From positions 1-64,000 of the forward strand of contig NZ_LOCM01000033.1 of NCBI RefSeq assembly GCF_002887775.1: 64,000 nucleotides of DNA, written 5' to 3'. Each line of letters starts with the position of its first letter. The stretch's first letter is position 1. Shown one piece after another: positions 10,232 through 18,210 of this stretch. The stretch comes from Streptococcus penaeicida. GTDB lineage: Bacteria; Bacillota; Bacilli; Lactobacillales; Streptococcaceae. The notes under the pieces are model-generated. The model saw only the letters and a list, made by a program, of their open reading frames with translations. It did not search any database and was not told where the DNA came from. Position numbers and translations under genes: made by a program.

Positions 10232-10251
10232 AAAAGCCTTAGGCGGCTTTT
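10232..10251 (-). terminator. Terminator/attenuator directly before nusG
   Basis: On the minus strand AAAAGCC / GGCTTTT pairs with a six-base loop and runs into six T. The T run ends only about 20 bases before the nusG start codon, so transcripts entering from secE must read through it. Confidence 0.65.
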
Positions 10252-10321
10252 GGAATGATTTCGTTACTTTCATTATAGTCCAAGTCACCAGTCCTGTCAA
10301 TGATTTGATTAGTTGACGCCA

Positions 10322-10346
10322 AAAGGCCGGAGTTTCTCCAGCCTTT
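10322..10346 (-). terminator. Hairpin after secE
   Basis: AAAGGCCGGAG / CTCCAGCCTTT is a strong stem with a three-base loop right after the secE stop. The T run on the minus strand is short, so it may be a weak terminator or an RNA-stabilising hairpin. Confidence 0.55.
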
Positions 10347-10349
10347 CTT

Positions 10350-10532
10350 TTAATTATTGAAATAATTGATGATGTTTAAAACACCTTTTGATAATAATTG
10401 GTCAAAAATGAAAATGATGATAGTGAAAAATGCAGTGTATTCAAGTACTGCGATAAAATCTTTCCAACGTTGTTTTCGATTTGGCCAAGTTGTATCTTTT
10501 AGTAATCTAAAAATACCACTGATAAATCCCAT
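10350..10532 (-). CDS. secE: Preprotein translocase subunit SecE
   Basis: 60 residues with the short single-span SecE form of Gram-positives: an amphipathic N-terminal helix (RLLKDTTWPNRKQRWKDF) followed by one membrane helix (AFFTIIIFIFDQLL). It clamps SecY in the Sec translocon. The order rpmG-secE-nusG is the usual one in firmicutes. Confidence 0.95.
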   Translation of the reverse strand: MGFISGIFRLLKDTTWPNRKQRWKDFIAVLEYTAFFTIIIFIFDQLLSKGVLNIINYFNN

Positions 10533-10541
10533 CAGACTCTC

Positions 10542-10694
10542 CTAACGTGTTTCTTTGTGTAAAGTATATTTTTTACAATGCTTACAAAATTTATTAACTT
10601 CTAGTCGTGTCGGTTTAGGCGTGCTACTAACTCCAATAGAGTAGTTGCGGCTTCCACAATCGACACAGGCTAGGCTCGCTTTTTTCTGTGCCAT
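10542..10694 (-). CDS. rpmG: 50S ribosomal protein L33
   Basis: 50 residues: [20 protein letters not shown] at the start and [15 protein letters not shown] at the end. The two CxxC pairs (CVDC and CKHC) make this the zinc-binding (C+) type of L33. It lies just upstream of secE, as is usual. Confidence 0.95.
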   Translation of the reverse strand: MAQKKASLACVDCGSRNYSIGVSSTPKPTRLEVNKFCKHCKKYTLHKETR

Positions 10695-10742
10695 ATCGCC
10701 CTCCGTAGAGATATTCTAACACGAAATAGCTAAATGCGCAAG

Positions 10743-13055
10743 CTATTGAATATAGTCAACAATCCCATCCCATAGGCTTTTCGCCTTCTCTTTAAGGCCA
10801 TAATTATTAACTGCATCAGAGATTGACTTGGAAGCTTCTTCTGCTGATTTCTTTAGCCCATCTATAATATCTTGTGAATTTTGAGCTACTTCCGAATTGC
10901 TTTCATTCACCCCGTAAACTGCAGAAATCCCATTAGCTGCATAGGCATTATCGACTTTAAATTGACTACCTTTTGTATAAGGAAGAATATAAGATGCTTG
11001 CGTACTGAAAATGGTTGACGCTGTCCCCGCACTTGAGCCATTCAAGTAATGATTTTCATCTGTTTTATTGAATCCAATCCATTGACTGATAACTACATCT
11101 GGTGTGTAGCCAATAACCCATTGGTCTCCAGATAAATCAGGGTTAAAATCTGTTTCGGTTGTGCCTGTCTTACCAGCTAAAGTATAACCGTAAACATTGG
11201 CGTTAACTGCCGAACCATTTGAAAAGGTCCCTAGCATCATACTAGTCATCTTATCAGCAACTGTCTGACTAATCACGCGCTTAGACTGATCAGAATGTAC
11301 CTTAATGACTTTACCACTAGCTGATTCAATCTTGGTAATGAAATGAGCCGTATGCATAACACCTTTGTTAGCAAAAGCTGAATAGGCTTGGGCCATTTCC
11401 AAAGGATTAGTCGTAACGCTACCGCCAAGGGCGATTCCTAATTCTTTATTTGAGGAATCCATGTCTAAACCAAATTTGTTACCATAGGCCACAGCCTTGT
11501 CAATCCCCAATTCTTTTACGGTAGCAACCGCTGGAATGTTGTAGGAATTAGCTAGCGCCTGGTACATTGGCACATCCTCGGACTCATAATTACCATAGTT
11601 ATGAGGTTTATAGCCACCAAAATCACGAATGGTATTTGGTAATTCTTTATTAATTGACCAGCCCGAAGCAACCGCTGGAGTATAAACAATCAAAGGCTTA
11701 ATGGAGGAAGCAGGACTTCGCTTAGCTTGTGTCGCATAGTTGAAACTCCGGAACTCTTGCTTACCATCAGCATTAACCCGTCCAACCAAACCACGAACAC
11801 CACCCGTCTTAGGATCCAAAGCGACACTGGCACCCTGAGCACTAGTCCCATCATAATCTGATACCGGGAAAAGACTAGCCGTGTTGAAAGTCGTCTGCAT
11901 ACCCGTTTGATAGTTTTGGTCTAATTCCGTATAAATTTTATAACCGTTATTAACCAAATCTTTTTCCGAAATACCATAAGTAGTAATGGCCTCGTCGATC
12001 ACAGCATCAAAGTAAGAGGGATACTTGTAGTCATCTGATTTACCAACATAGGTGTCAGCAAGCCGATCCCCAATCCCAATGGCTTTTGCTTGGTCTGCTT
12101 CTTGCTGGGAAATTTTCCCCGCATCAACCATGGCATACAAGACTGTATTACGACGATCAGTGGCATTTTTAACTGAATAGATAGGGTTATAAATTTCTGG
12201 TCCTTTAAGCATACCTGCCAAAGTCGCCGCCTCACCAAGCGTTAAATTAGCTGCGCTTGTGCCAAAGTACTTCTGACTGGCGTCCTCGACGCCCCAAACC
12301 CCATTCCCAAAGTAAGAATTATTGAGGTACATAGCCAAAATTTCTTTTTTACTATATTTTTTGGTTAGCTCCAAAGCAAGGAAAAATTCACGCGCTTTCC
12401 GCTTGATAGTTTGATCTTGTGATAAATAAGCGTTTTTAGCTAACTGTTGGGTAATGGTCGATCCACCCCCAAAATGCCCAGCTGTAACAACAGCTAAAAG
12501 GAAGCGATTAAAGTTTATCCCTTTATTTTCATAAAAAGTTCTATCCTCTGTTGCAATAACAGCATTTTCTAAGTTATCTGAGATAGCATCCAGTTCAACA
12601 TAAGTCCCCTTTTGTCCAGAAAGACTACCTGCATATTCAGCTTTATTATCATAAATGATAGTTGTCGCTTTTAAGGCATTCTGTAAATCGGAAACTTTAG
12701 CTGTTTTGGACAAATAGAAGAGGTAAGAACCTGTTAGTAAAACAAAAGTCCCAATAACAATTAAAAGAATCTTACCAATATGATAACGACGCCAAAAACG
12801 CCTAATAGGATGTTGCGGCGAAGGCAAAATAGCTTCCAATTTCCGCTTCCAATTAGGCCCTGGTTTACTCGTATCATCGACAGCACGACGGCGTTGATAT
12901 GCTGAACTTTGGGCTTGCTCATAAGAGACTGATTCTTCCCCAACGCTAGTGTCGCCATTCGCTTCCTCTTGATACTTATTCATTTCTTTTTGTTTCTGTT
13001 TTTCCTCATACTTACCAGGGAAAAACTTCTTTTCAAGTAATTCTAAAAATGTCAT
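10743..13055 (-). CDS. pbp2a: Class A penicillin-binding protein 2A
   Basis: 770 residues, bifunctional peptidoglycan synthase. A cytoplasmic N-terminus of about 95 residues rich in Glu, Lys and Gln precedes one membrane helix (KILLIVIGTFVLLTGSYLF). A GT51 transglycosylase domain follows (ATEDRTFYENKGINFNRFL with the catalytic Glu; GGGSTITQQLAKNAY). The transpeptidase domain has SSIKP (SxxK), ANSYNIPA (SxN) and KTGTTE (KTG). No frame problems. An extended -10 element sits so close to the start codon that a leaderless or nearly leaderless transcript is possible. Confidence 0.93.
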   Translation of the reverse strand: MTFLELLEKKFFPGKYEEKQKQKEMNKYQEEANGDTSVGEESVSYEQAQSSAYQRRRAVDDTSKPGPNWKRKLEAILPSPQHPIRRFWRRYHIGKILLIVIGTFVLLTGSYLFYLSKTAKVSDLQNALKATTIIYDNKAEYAGSLSGQKGTYVELDAISDNLENAVIATEDRTFYENKGINFNRFLLAVVTAGHFGGGSTITQQLAKNAYLSQDQTIKRKAREFFLALELTKKYSKKEILAMYLNNSYFGNGVWGVEDASQKYFGTSAANLTLGEAATLAGMLKGPEIYNPIYSVKNATDRRNTVLYAMVDAGKISQQEADQAKAIGIGDRLADTYVGKSDDYKYPSYFDAVIDEAITTYGISEKDLVNNGYKIYTELDQNYQTGMQTTFNTASLFPVSDYDGTSAQGASVALDPKTGGVRGLVGRVNADGKQEFRSFNYATQAKRSPASSIKPLIVYTPAVASGWSINKELPNTIRDFGGYKPHNYGNYESEDVPMYQALANSYNIPAVATVKELGIDKAVAYGNKFGLDMDSSNKELGIALGGSVTTNPLEMAQAYSAFANKGVMHTAHFITKIESASGKVIKVHSDQSKRVISQTVADKMTSMMLGTFSNGSAVNANVYGYTLAGKTGTTETDFNPDLSGDQWVIGYTPDVVISQWIGFNKTDENHYLNGSSAGTASTIFSTQASYILPYTKGSQFKVDNAYAANGISAVYGVNESNSEVAQNSQDIIDGLKKSAEEASKSISDAVNNYGLKEKAKSLWDGIVDYIQ

Positions 13056-13061
13056 AGAGAT

Positions 13062-13070
13062 ATTATACCA
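13062..13070 (-). promoter_or_regulatory. Extended -10 promoter adjoining the pbp2a start
   Basis: On the minus strand TGGTATAAT is followed by only six bases before the ATG at 13055. A transcript started at the normal distance would begin at or next to the start codon. Confidence 0.4.
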
Positions 13071-13087
13071 CTATGAAATGGCAACTT

Positions 13088-13474
13088 CTAGTTTGAAGTG
13101 GTTTGGATAGGTTTCGAGTAAGCAATCCCGTCAACTTGAAAGAGTAATCCTTCTGGTCCCCCATCATGAGCAAATTCTGTCTGAATCGATTTTCGCGCTG
13201 GGTATTTGCCCTTGAAACGTTCCTTAATCACTTTCTCCATGACTGGAACATTCCAAACATCGCGGAAAAGACAATCCATCTTTACGACAGCTTCTAAGGT
13301 TAGGCCAACCAAACCTAAACGACGCTCCATTTCATCAAAGGCACCATTAATTTGTTCTTCTACTGGTTGACCAATATTACCTGTACAATAATTGAGAAAA
13401 TAGAAATCCCCTGCTTCAACTAAACCGGTATGGGCACATTCCTCATTGACATCATAACGCCGAATACTTTTCAT
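13088..13474 (-). CDS. RidA-family protein
   Basis: 128 residues of the YjgF/YER057c/UK114 (RidA) superfamily, intact here, unlike the damaged ridA at 6.2-6.6 kb. It has the trimer-interface pattern and the Arg-containing YPARKSIQTEF segment that in RidA carries the substrate-binding arginine. The ending GPEGLLFQVDGIAY differs from canonical GALVEIEAIA, so it may belong to a divergent subgroup. AAGGG lies upstream of the ATG. It is the gene before pbp2a; a functional link to it is not evident. Confidence 0.75.
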   Translation of the reverse strand: MKSIRRYDVNEECAHTGLVEAGDFYFLNYCTGNIGQPVEEQINGAFDEMERRLGLVGLTLEAVVKMDCLFRDVWNVPVMEKVIKERFKGKYPARKSIQTEFAHDGGPEGLLFQVDGIAYSKPIQTTSN

Positions 13475-13644
13475 ATTTTTTCCCTTTTTTCATAAAATTA
13501 ATTTCACCATATTATATCAATTTCTAGGGGAATCGAATATTAAAAATAGTTTAAATGATAACTTTTATCTTAAAAAATGATTAACCCTGTAATAAAACCT
13601 TTAAAGGCGTAAAAGTGAGGAATCAAAATTGCCCTCAAAAATGA

Positions 13645-13650
13645 TATAAT
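13645..13650 (+). promoter_or_regulatory. Extended -10 promoter for the 13.7-kb genes
   Basis: TGATATAAT, an extended -10 element, lies about 40 bases upstream of the ATG at 13692. The 217-base gap to the left holds no gene that I can see. Confidence 0.45.
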
Positions 13651-13691
13651 ATGTCTAAAGAAAATATCTATAGAAAGAATGGGTAAAGCAA

Positions 13692-13883
13692 ATGAATCGA
13701 TTCGATGCCTTTAAAGAAACATTGTCCTCTGAAAGTTTAAAAGCCATCTATGATGAAACAAAATTAGAAGTTGCTAACGAGGAGTTAGAAGGAACTGAGG
13801 CTTTCTCTGCAGCTCTTGCTACACAAATGGCTGTTAATCTACTAGAAAAATATCATGACTGGCTCAATGAAAATCCAAAATAA
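13692..13883 (+). CDS. Small conserved protein upstream of the pseudouridine synthase
   Basis: 63 residues, acidic and mostly helical by composition (EVANEELEGTEAFSAALATQ, NLLEKYHDWLNE). I do not recognise a named family. It is translationally coupled to the next gene, whose start lies inside its last codons. No signal peptide or membrane segment. Confidence 0.6.
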   Translation: MNRFDAFKETLSSESLKAIYDETKLEVANEELEGTEAFSAALATQMAVNLLEKYHDWLNENPK

Positions 13884-14757
13884 TGCAAAAGGTAGTTTTA
13901 CAGTCAGTTTTGAGAGTCCCTTTCCCCGAGTAACCGTCAAGGAACTCCTAGAAGAAAAACTCTTAATTCCACGTAAAATTAGGCATTTTCTGCGTACTAA
14001 GAAACATTTTCAGATTAATCATCAAGTAATTAACTGGCAGTGCTGGGTGGAAAAAGGCGATGACGTTACCTTAACATTTGATCAAGAAGATTACCCTAGC
14101 AAGACCATTCCGTTTGGCGATGCCCGATTGGTTGACTGCTTATACCAAGATGACCACTTAATTGTGGTCAATAAAGCTGAAGGTATGAAGACGCATGGCA
14201 ACGAACCAAATGAATTAGCCTTGCTCAACCATGTTTCTGCCTATGTTGGTCAAACCTGCTATGTCATTCATCGTTTGGATATGGAGACAAGCGGAGCCAT
14301 CATCTTTGCCAAGAATCCTTTTATTCTTCCCATTATGAATCGTCTCCTGGAAGACCGTGCGATTGGCAGGGACTACTGGGCTTTGGCTAATGGGACGATG
14401 ACAAACAAGGACCAAGTCATAAACTTCCCTATTGGGCGCCACCGCCATGACCGAAGAAAACGCATCGTCGATTTTAAAAATGGACAAAGAGCAGTCACCC
14501 AGGTCAAAGTGCTTAAAACATTTGACAGCGGAGCTAGTTTGGTCAATTGTCGCCTCAAAACAGGACGAACCCATCAGATTCGTGTGCATTTAAGTCATCT
14601 AGGGCACCCAATAGTTGGCGACCCACTCTATAACCAAGCTAATAATAGAGGCCGTCTCATGCTTCATGCCCATCGGCTCTATTTCAGACACCCATTAACC
14701 TTAGAGGATATTAGTGTCAATGCAAAATCTGAATCATTTGAAAAAAGACTCCCTTAG
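13867..14757 (+). CDS. RluA-family pseudouridine synthase
   Basis: About 296 residues from ATG 13867 (MKIQNN), overlapping the previous gene by 17 bases. It has an N-terminal S4-like region and the catalytic domain with HRLDMETSGAIIFAK, where the Asp is the nucleophile that isomerises uridine in RNA. GRTHQIRVHLSHLGHPIVGD is also typical. The family includes RluD and RluC; which rRNA or tRNA uridine it modifies cannot be told from sequence. The stop lies within a terminator hairpin. Confidence 0.88.
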   Translation: MKIQNNAKGSFTVSFESPFPRVTVKELLEEKLLIPRKIRHFLRTKKHFQINHQVINWQCWVEKGDDVTLTFDQEDYPSKTIPFGDARLVDCLYQDDHLIVVNKAEGMKTHGNEPNELALLNHVSAYVGQTCYVIHRLDMETSGAIIFAKNPFILPIMNRLLEDRAIGRDYWALANGTMTNKDQVINFPIGRHRHDRRKRIVDFKNGQRAVTQVKVLKTFDSGASLVNCRLKTGRTHQIRVHLSHLGHPIVGDPLYNQANNRGRLMLHAHRLYFRHPLTLEDISVNAKSESFEKRLP

Positions 14758-14771
14758 GAGTCCTCTTTTTA
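14741..14771. terminator. Bidirectional terminator between convergent genes
   Basis: AAAAAAGACTCC / GGAGTCCTCTTTTT hairpin with a CTTA loop. It serves the pseudouridine synthase on + and the membrane-anchored protein on -. Confidence 0.8.
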
Positions 14772-16403
14772 TTCTCTTTTTAATGTTAATCCTGGTAATG
14801 GTTTGCTGTAATCAAATTCCTGATCACTGCCTGTTTGCCAGATTATAGGCGTTATAGTATCCCCTTCGACCCGAACACCATAATCATATTTAATATTCAT
14901 CCCACCGATGCCGCCACCAACAACCATAATTTCACCATTTCCAGAAGAGAAGCTTAGACGGTAGTCGCCTTCTGATTTTTCTTCAGACTTGCTGATTTTA
15001 GCAGTTGTGGTCTCATCTTTTTTCTTCGGATCCTTATAATCCTTTTTACGGGTTACAGTACCGTCTTCCCCAAATGTCAAAGTATAGGTGATGTCATCTT
15101 TAGTTCCTGTCCAAGTGCCAACTAATCCTTTAGGAAGTAGAGATGGCGCTTTTACTTCATTTTTCTCATTGACAACTGTTATATTCTTAACACCCGCCTC
15201 ACTGACAATATACTTATCACCCGATTTCTTCAAGGTCATTTTACCATTAATATCTTGAGTAATATGACCAGAGGAGCCCTTAGCTGGATCTGTAGATTTG
15301 TCATAGCCGTAGTCATAAGTTGCCGAAAAATCGACCAAATAGGATTCTTTACCAACTTGGGTCACATTATTGAGGACAACATTTGGAATAGCAAAACTTG
15401 AGGCCTTTCGACTATCTGTTTCCAACTTGGCTTTAACACTTTCTTTCAAGCCTTTATAAAAAGCATTATTAGTCCCATTTTCAAAAACATCGTTCAAGCT
15501 AGCAGAATCCTGAAGATTACTTGTGTAAATCATTAACTGATCAAAAGCCGATAAGAGATACTGACCTGCTTTTTCAGCAGAAAGTAAATTATCCACATCT
15601 AGCTTCACTTCCGAACTATCTTTGATTTGGTCTAGAGGCATTTTTTTCGAAGAGACGTCACCATCTGGGAAGTTCTTTTTGACATAGGCTTGCGCTGCAT
15701 GCGTTACTGGGTAGTCTTCAACCTTGTAAGTACCTTCTTTCAAGCTTCCAATCCGACTGTCGTCGAAATACAATTCACCATCTGTTAGATTACTTGAAAC
15801 GGTAAAATTCATAAAGGTTACGGATAAATCGAGGACTTTATTTTTACCATCATAAGTCTTACTAATTTCAACATCTCTACCCTTGTATTTGCCATTGATG
15901 CTTGCTTTATAATCAGCAATTGGCAAGCGTTTCAATTCTGTTGAGAACTTATCCGAATTTGATCTTGTCACAAATTTTTGATTAAGGAGAATATCTTCAT
16001 CAGGTAAATTGGTCTTAATAGTTAAAGACATGGGTTTCATGGCAATATGATAGTCCGGGAAAATACCAAAATGACGTCCTGTCGATACCAAATATTGGTC
16101 ATCTGATTGATCTGCAGATTTAAGTGCTTCCTTGACTTCCTGTATTTGGGATTTTTCTAAACGCGAGAATTCAGCAAAGCTTGCCTCATCATTAGTTATG
16201 GTTTCTTTTGTGTCTGACCAAACCAAGTATTCTTTAATATTTTCAAACACTGGTCCTGAGTTTTGACTTCTAGCTTTAACATAGCGATCAATAACACTAT
16301 TTTTAGAGTAATAAAAACCTCCTAAAGCTAGAATACTAATGATAAAGAGAGCAAAAATGGTTAGGGTTACTTTGACCCACCTTTTTTTGAAAAAGTTCTT
16401 CAT
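14769..16403 (-). CDS. Membrane-anchored extracellular protein (TcaA-like)
   Basis: About 544 residues from the ATG at 16403, which has GAAAGGG upstream; an in-frame ATG at 16436 lies further up. A Lys/Arg-rich start is followed by one membrane helix (VKVTLTIFALFIISILALGG). A long extracellular part follows. The region around residues 270-390 (AFYKGLKESVKAKLETDSRK, YLVDFSATYDYGY) resembles the NTF2-like domain of TcaA, and earlier parts resemble its repeated beta domains. The C-terminal domain (LVGTWTGTKDDITYTLTFGE) looks like a lipocalin/META-type barrel. There is no N-terminal zinc ribbon. The TcaA relation is suggestive only; the function is unknown. Confidence 0.55.
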   Translation of the reverse strand: MKNFFKKRWVKVTLTIFALFIISILALGGFYYSKNSVIDRYVKARSQNSGPVFENIKEYLVWSDTKETITNDEASFAEFSRLEKSQIQEVKEALKSADQSDDQYLVSTGRHFGIFPDYHIAMKPMSLTIKTNLPDEDILLNQKFVTRSNSDKFSTELKRLPIADYKASINGKYKGRDVEISKTYDGKNKVLDLSVTFMNFTVSSNLTDGELYFDDSRIGSLKEGTYKVEDYPVTHAAQAYVKKNFPDGDVSSKKMPLDQIKDSSEVKLDVDNLLSAEKAGQYLLSAFDQLMIYTSNLQDSASLNDVFENGTNNAFYKGLKESVKAKLETDSRKASSFAIPNVVLNNVTQVGKESYLVDFSATYDYGYDKSTDPAKGSSGHITQDINGKMTLKKSGDKYIVSEAGVKNITVVNEKNEVKAPSLLPKGLVGTWTGTKDDITYTLTFGEDGTVTRKKDYKDPKKKDETTTAKISKSEEKSEGDYRLSFSSGNGEIMVVGGGIGGMNIKYDYGVRVEGDTITPIIWQTGSDQEFDYSKPLPGLTLKRE

Positions 16404-16551
16404 AAACTTACCCTTTCTCTGTAACTTGTTCTTCATTATACCAAATTTCTATTTGTTTTACTTTTCCTAAGAGAAAAAAGAAGATGATTAAAGTTGCAAA
16501 ATTCTTTAAAAATTTAGATAAATTACATTTTCACATTGCTTCAAAAAATGA

Positions 16552-16580
16552 TTGAATTTCTCTTGCGTCTAGCATATAAT
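16552..16580 (+). promoter_or_regulatory. Sigma-A promoter of the C69 dipeptidase gene
   Basis: TTGAAT (16552-16557) and TATAAT (16575-16580) with a 17-base spacer, followed by TGGAGG and the ATG at 16617. Confidence 0.7.
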
Positions 16581-16616
16581 AACTTTGGAAGCGCCTACAT
16601 TTTATGGAGGTTAGTT

Positions 16617-18113
16617 ATGAACAACAAGAAATTTACTCTAGCAACAGTGACTGTTATGACAGCATTGGCTTGCTACTCATCTGCGGAAGCATGTACAGGT
16701 TTTATCATTGGTAAAAACCTGACTACCGACGGATCGACTCTATTTGGTCGAACTGAAGACTTAGAACCAAACCACAATAAGACTTTCTTAGTTCGTCCTG
16801 CTAAAGACAACAAAGCTGGTGAAAAATGGAAAGATCAAGCGAATGGTTTTGAATACCCATTACCAAGTCACTCTTTCAAATACACTGCTGTTCCTGACGT
16901 AACACCTAAATATGGTGTTTACGATGAAGCTGGTATCAACGAACATGGGGTTTCCATGTCAGCAACTGTATCTGCTTCAGCCAATGATAAGATTTTAGAA
17001 AAAGACCCATATGTTGAAGATGGTCTTGCAGAATCTTCTATCACTTCAGTTGTTTTACCAAGTGTTAAAACTGCTAAAGAAGGTATTGAACTGATTGCTA
17101 AAATCGTCAAAGAAAAAGGCTCTGCGGAAGGAAATATCCTAACTCTTGCCGACAAAGATGGTATCTGGTACATGGAAATTCTGTCAGGGCACCAATATGT
17201 CGCTATTAAATTCCCAGACGATAAATTTGCTGTTTTCCCTAATACTTTCTACTTAGGGCATGTCAATTTCGACGATAAAGAAAACACCATCGCTTCTGAC
17301 GGTGTCGAAAAATTAGCGAAAGATGCTGGCACATTTAAGGAAGTTGACGGTCAATTCCACATTGCTCAATCATACAATCCAAAAATGGCTGATGCCAACC
17401 GTTCACGCGTTTACTCTGGTATTAAATCTTTAGATCCTGATTCAAAAGTAACTTATAAAGACGACAACTACGAATTATTGCAAAGCACTGATAAAAAATT
17501 CTCATTAGAAGATGCTATCAAATTACAACGTAACCGTTTTGAAGGCTTAGAATTAAAACCTTTAGACCAAATGGAATTAGATGGTAAGGGTAAACCTAAA
17601 TCAAAAGATGCTGTTAAAGGTTATGCTTATCCAATCTCTAATCCAAACGTTATGGAAGCACATGTCTTCCAATTAAAAGATGATATTCCTGCTGAAATGG
17701 GTGGCGGCGTCATGTGGTTATCTATTGGTAGCCCAAGAAATGCACCTTACTTACCATATTTAGGAAATATTAGCCAAACTTACAAAGCCTACCAAGAAGA
17801 CAGCACTAAGTACAACAAAGATTCTTGGTACTGGACTGTTTCACACATCAACGATATGGTGGCAGCAAATCCTAAGAAATTTGGCACAAAAGTCATTGAT
17901 GAAGTGAAAAGTCTTGAAAAAAATTGGATGACTGAACAAGAAACAACTAACAAAGAAGTTGCTGAGTTAGTGACAAGTGATCCAAAAGCCGCTCAAGAAA
18001 AAGCTGATAAAGCATCTATGGACAGAGCTGAAAAAACCTTCAAACGCTTAAAAGAAATTGAAGCTAAGTTGGAAAAACAAAGTCCAAAAAAAGATAAAAA
18101 AGCTAAAAATTAA
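16617..18113 (+). CDS. Secreted C69-family dipeptidase
   Basis: 498 residues. An N-terminal signal peptide (KFTLATVTVMTALACYSSAEA) is followed at once by CTGFIIGK. In C69 peptidases this Cys becomes the N-terminal nucleophile after processing. GRTEDLEPN, YGVYDEAGINEHGVSMSAT and the C-terminal NPKKFGTKVIDE region fit the family. It hydrolyses dipeptides, here probably outside the cell or at the surface. The ATG at 16617 has GGAGG, whereas an upstream in-frame ATG at 16536 lies before the promoter and is rejected. The C-terminus is a Lys-rich helical tail. Confidence 0.88.
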   Translation: MNNKKFTLATVTVMTALACYSSAEACTGFIIGKNLTTDGSTLFGRTEDLEPNHNKTFLVRPAKDNKAGEKWKDQANGFEYPLPSHSFKYTAVPDVTPKYGVYDEAGINEHGVSMSATVSASANDKILEKDPYVEDGLAESSITSVVLPSVKTAKEGIELIAKIVKEKGSAEGNILTLADKDGIWYMEILSGHQYVAIKFPDDKFAVFPNTFYLGHVNFDDKENTIASDGVEKLAKDAGTFKEVDGQFHIAQSYNPKMADANRSRVYSGIKSLDPDSKVTYKDDNYELLQSTDKKFSLEDAIKLQRNRFEGLELKPLDQMELDGKGKPKSKDAVKGYAYPISNPNVMEAHVFQLKDDIPAEMGGGVMWLSIGSPRNAPYLPYLGNISQTYKAYQEDSTKYNKDSWYWTVSHINDMVAANPKKFGTKVIDEVKSLEKNWMTEQETTNKEVAELVTSDPKAAQEKADKASMDRAEKTFKRLKEIEAKLEKQSPKKDKKAKN

Positions 18114-18130
18114 GTCTAATCCATAAAATC

Positions 18131-18167
18131 GAAGGTTTAAGAAAAAATTTCTTAAGCCTTCTTTTTA
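18131..18167 (+). terminator. Terminator of the C69 dipeptidase gene
   Basis: GAAGGTTTAAGAAA / TTTCTTAAGCCTTC hairpin followed by T5. Confidence 0.85.
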
Positions 18168-18174
18168 TAGAGCA

Positions 18175-18202
18175 AAAACGCTCCTGAATAAATCAGGAGT
18201 GT
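18175..18202 (-). terminator. Terminator of the LPXTG metalloprotease gene
   Basis: On the minus strand CACTCCTGA / TCAGGAGCG pairs around ATAAA and is followed by T5. Confidence 0.8.
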
Positions 18203-18210
18203 TTTACTAA

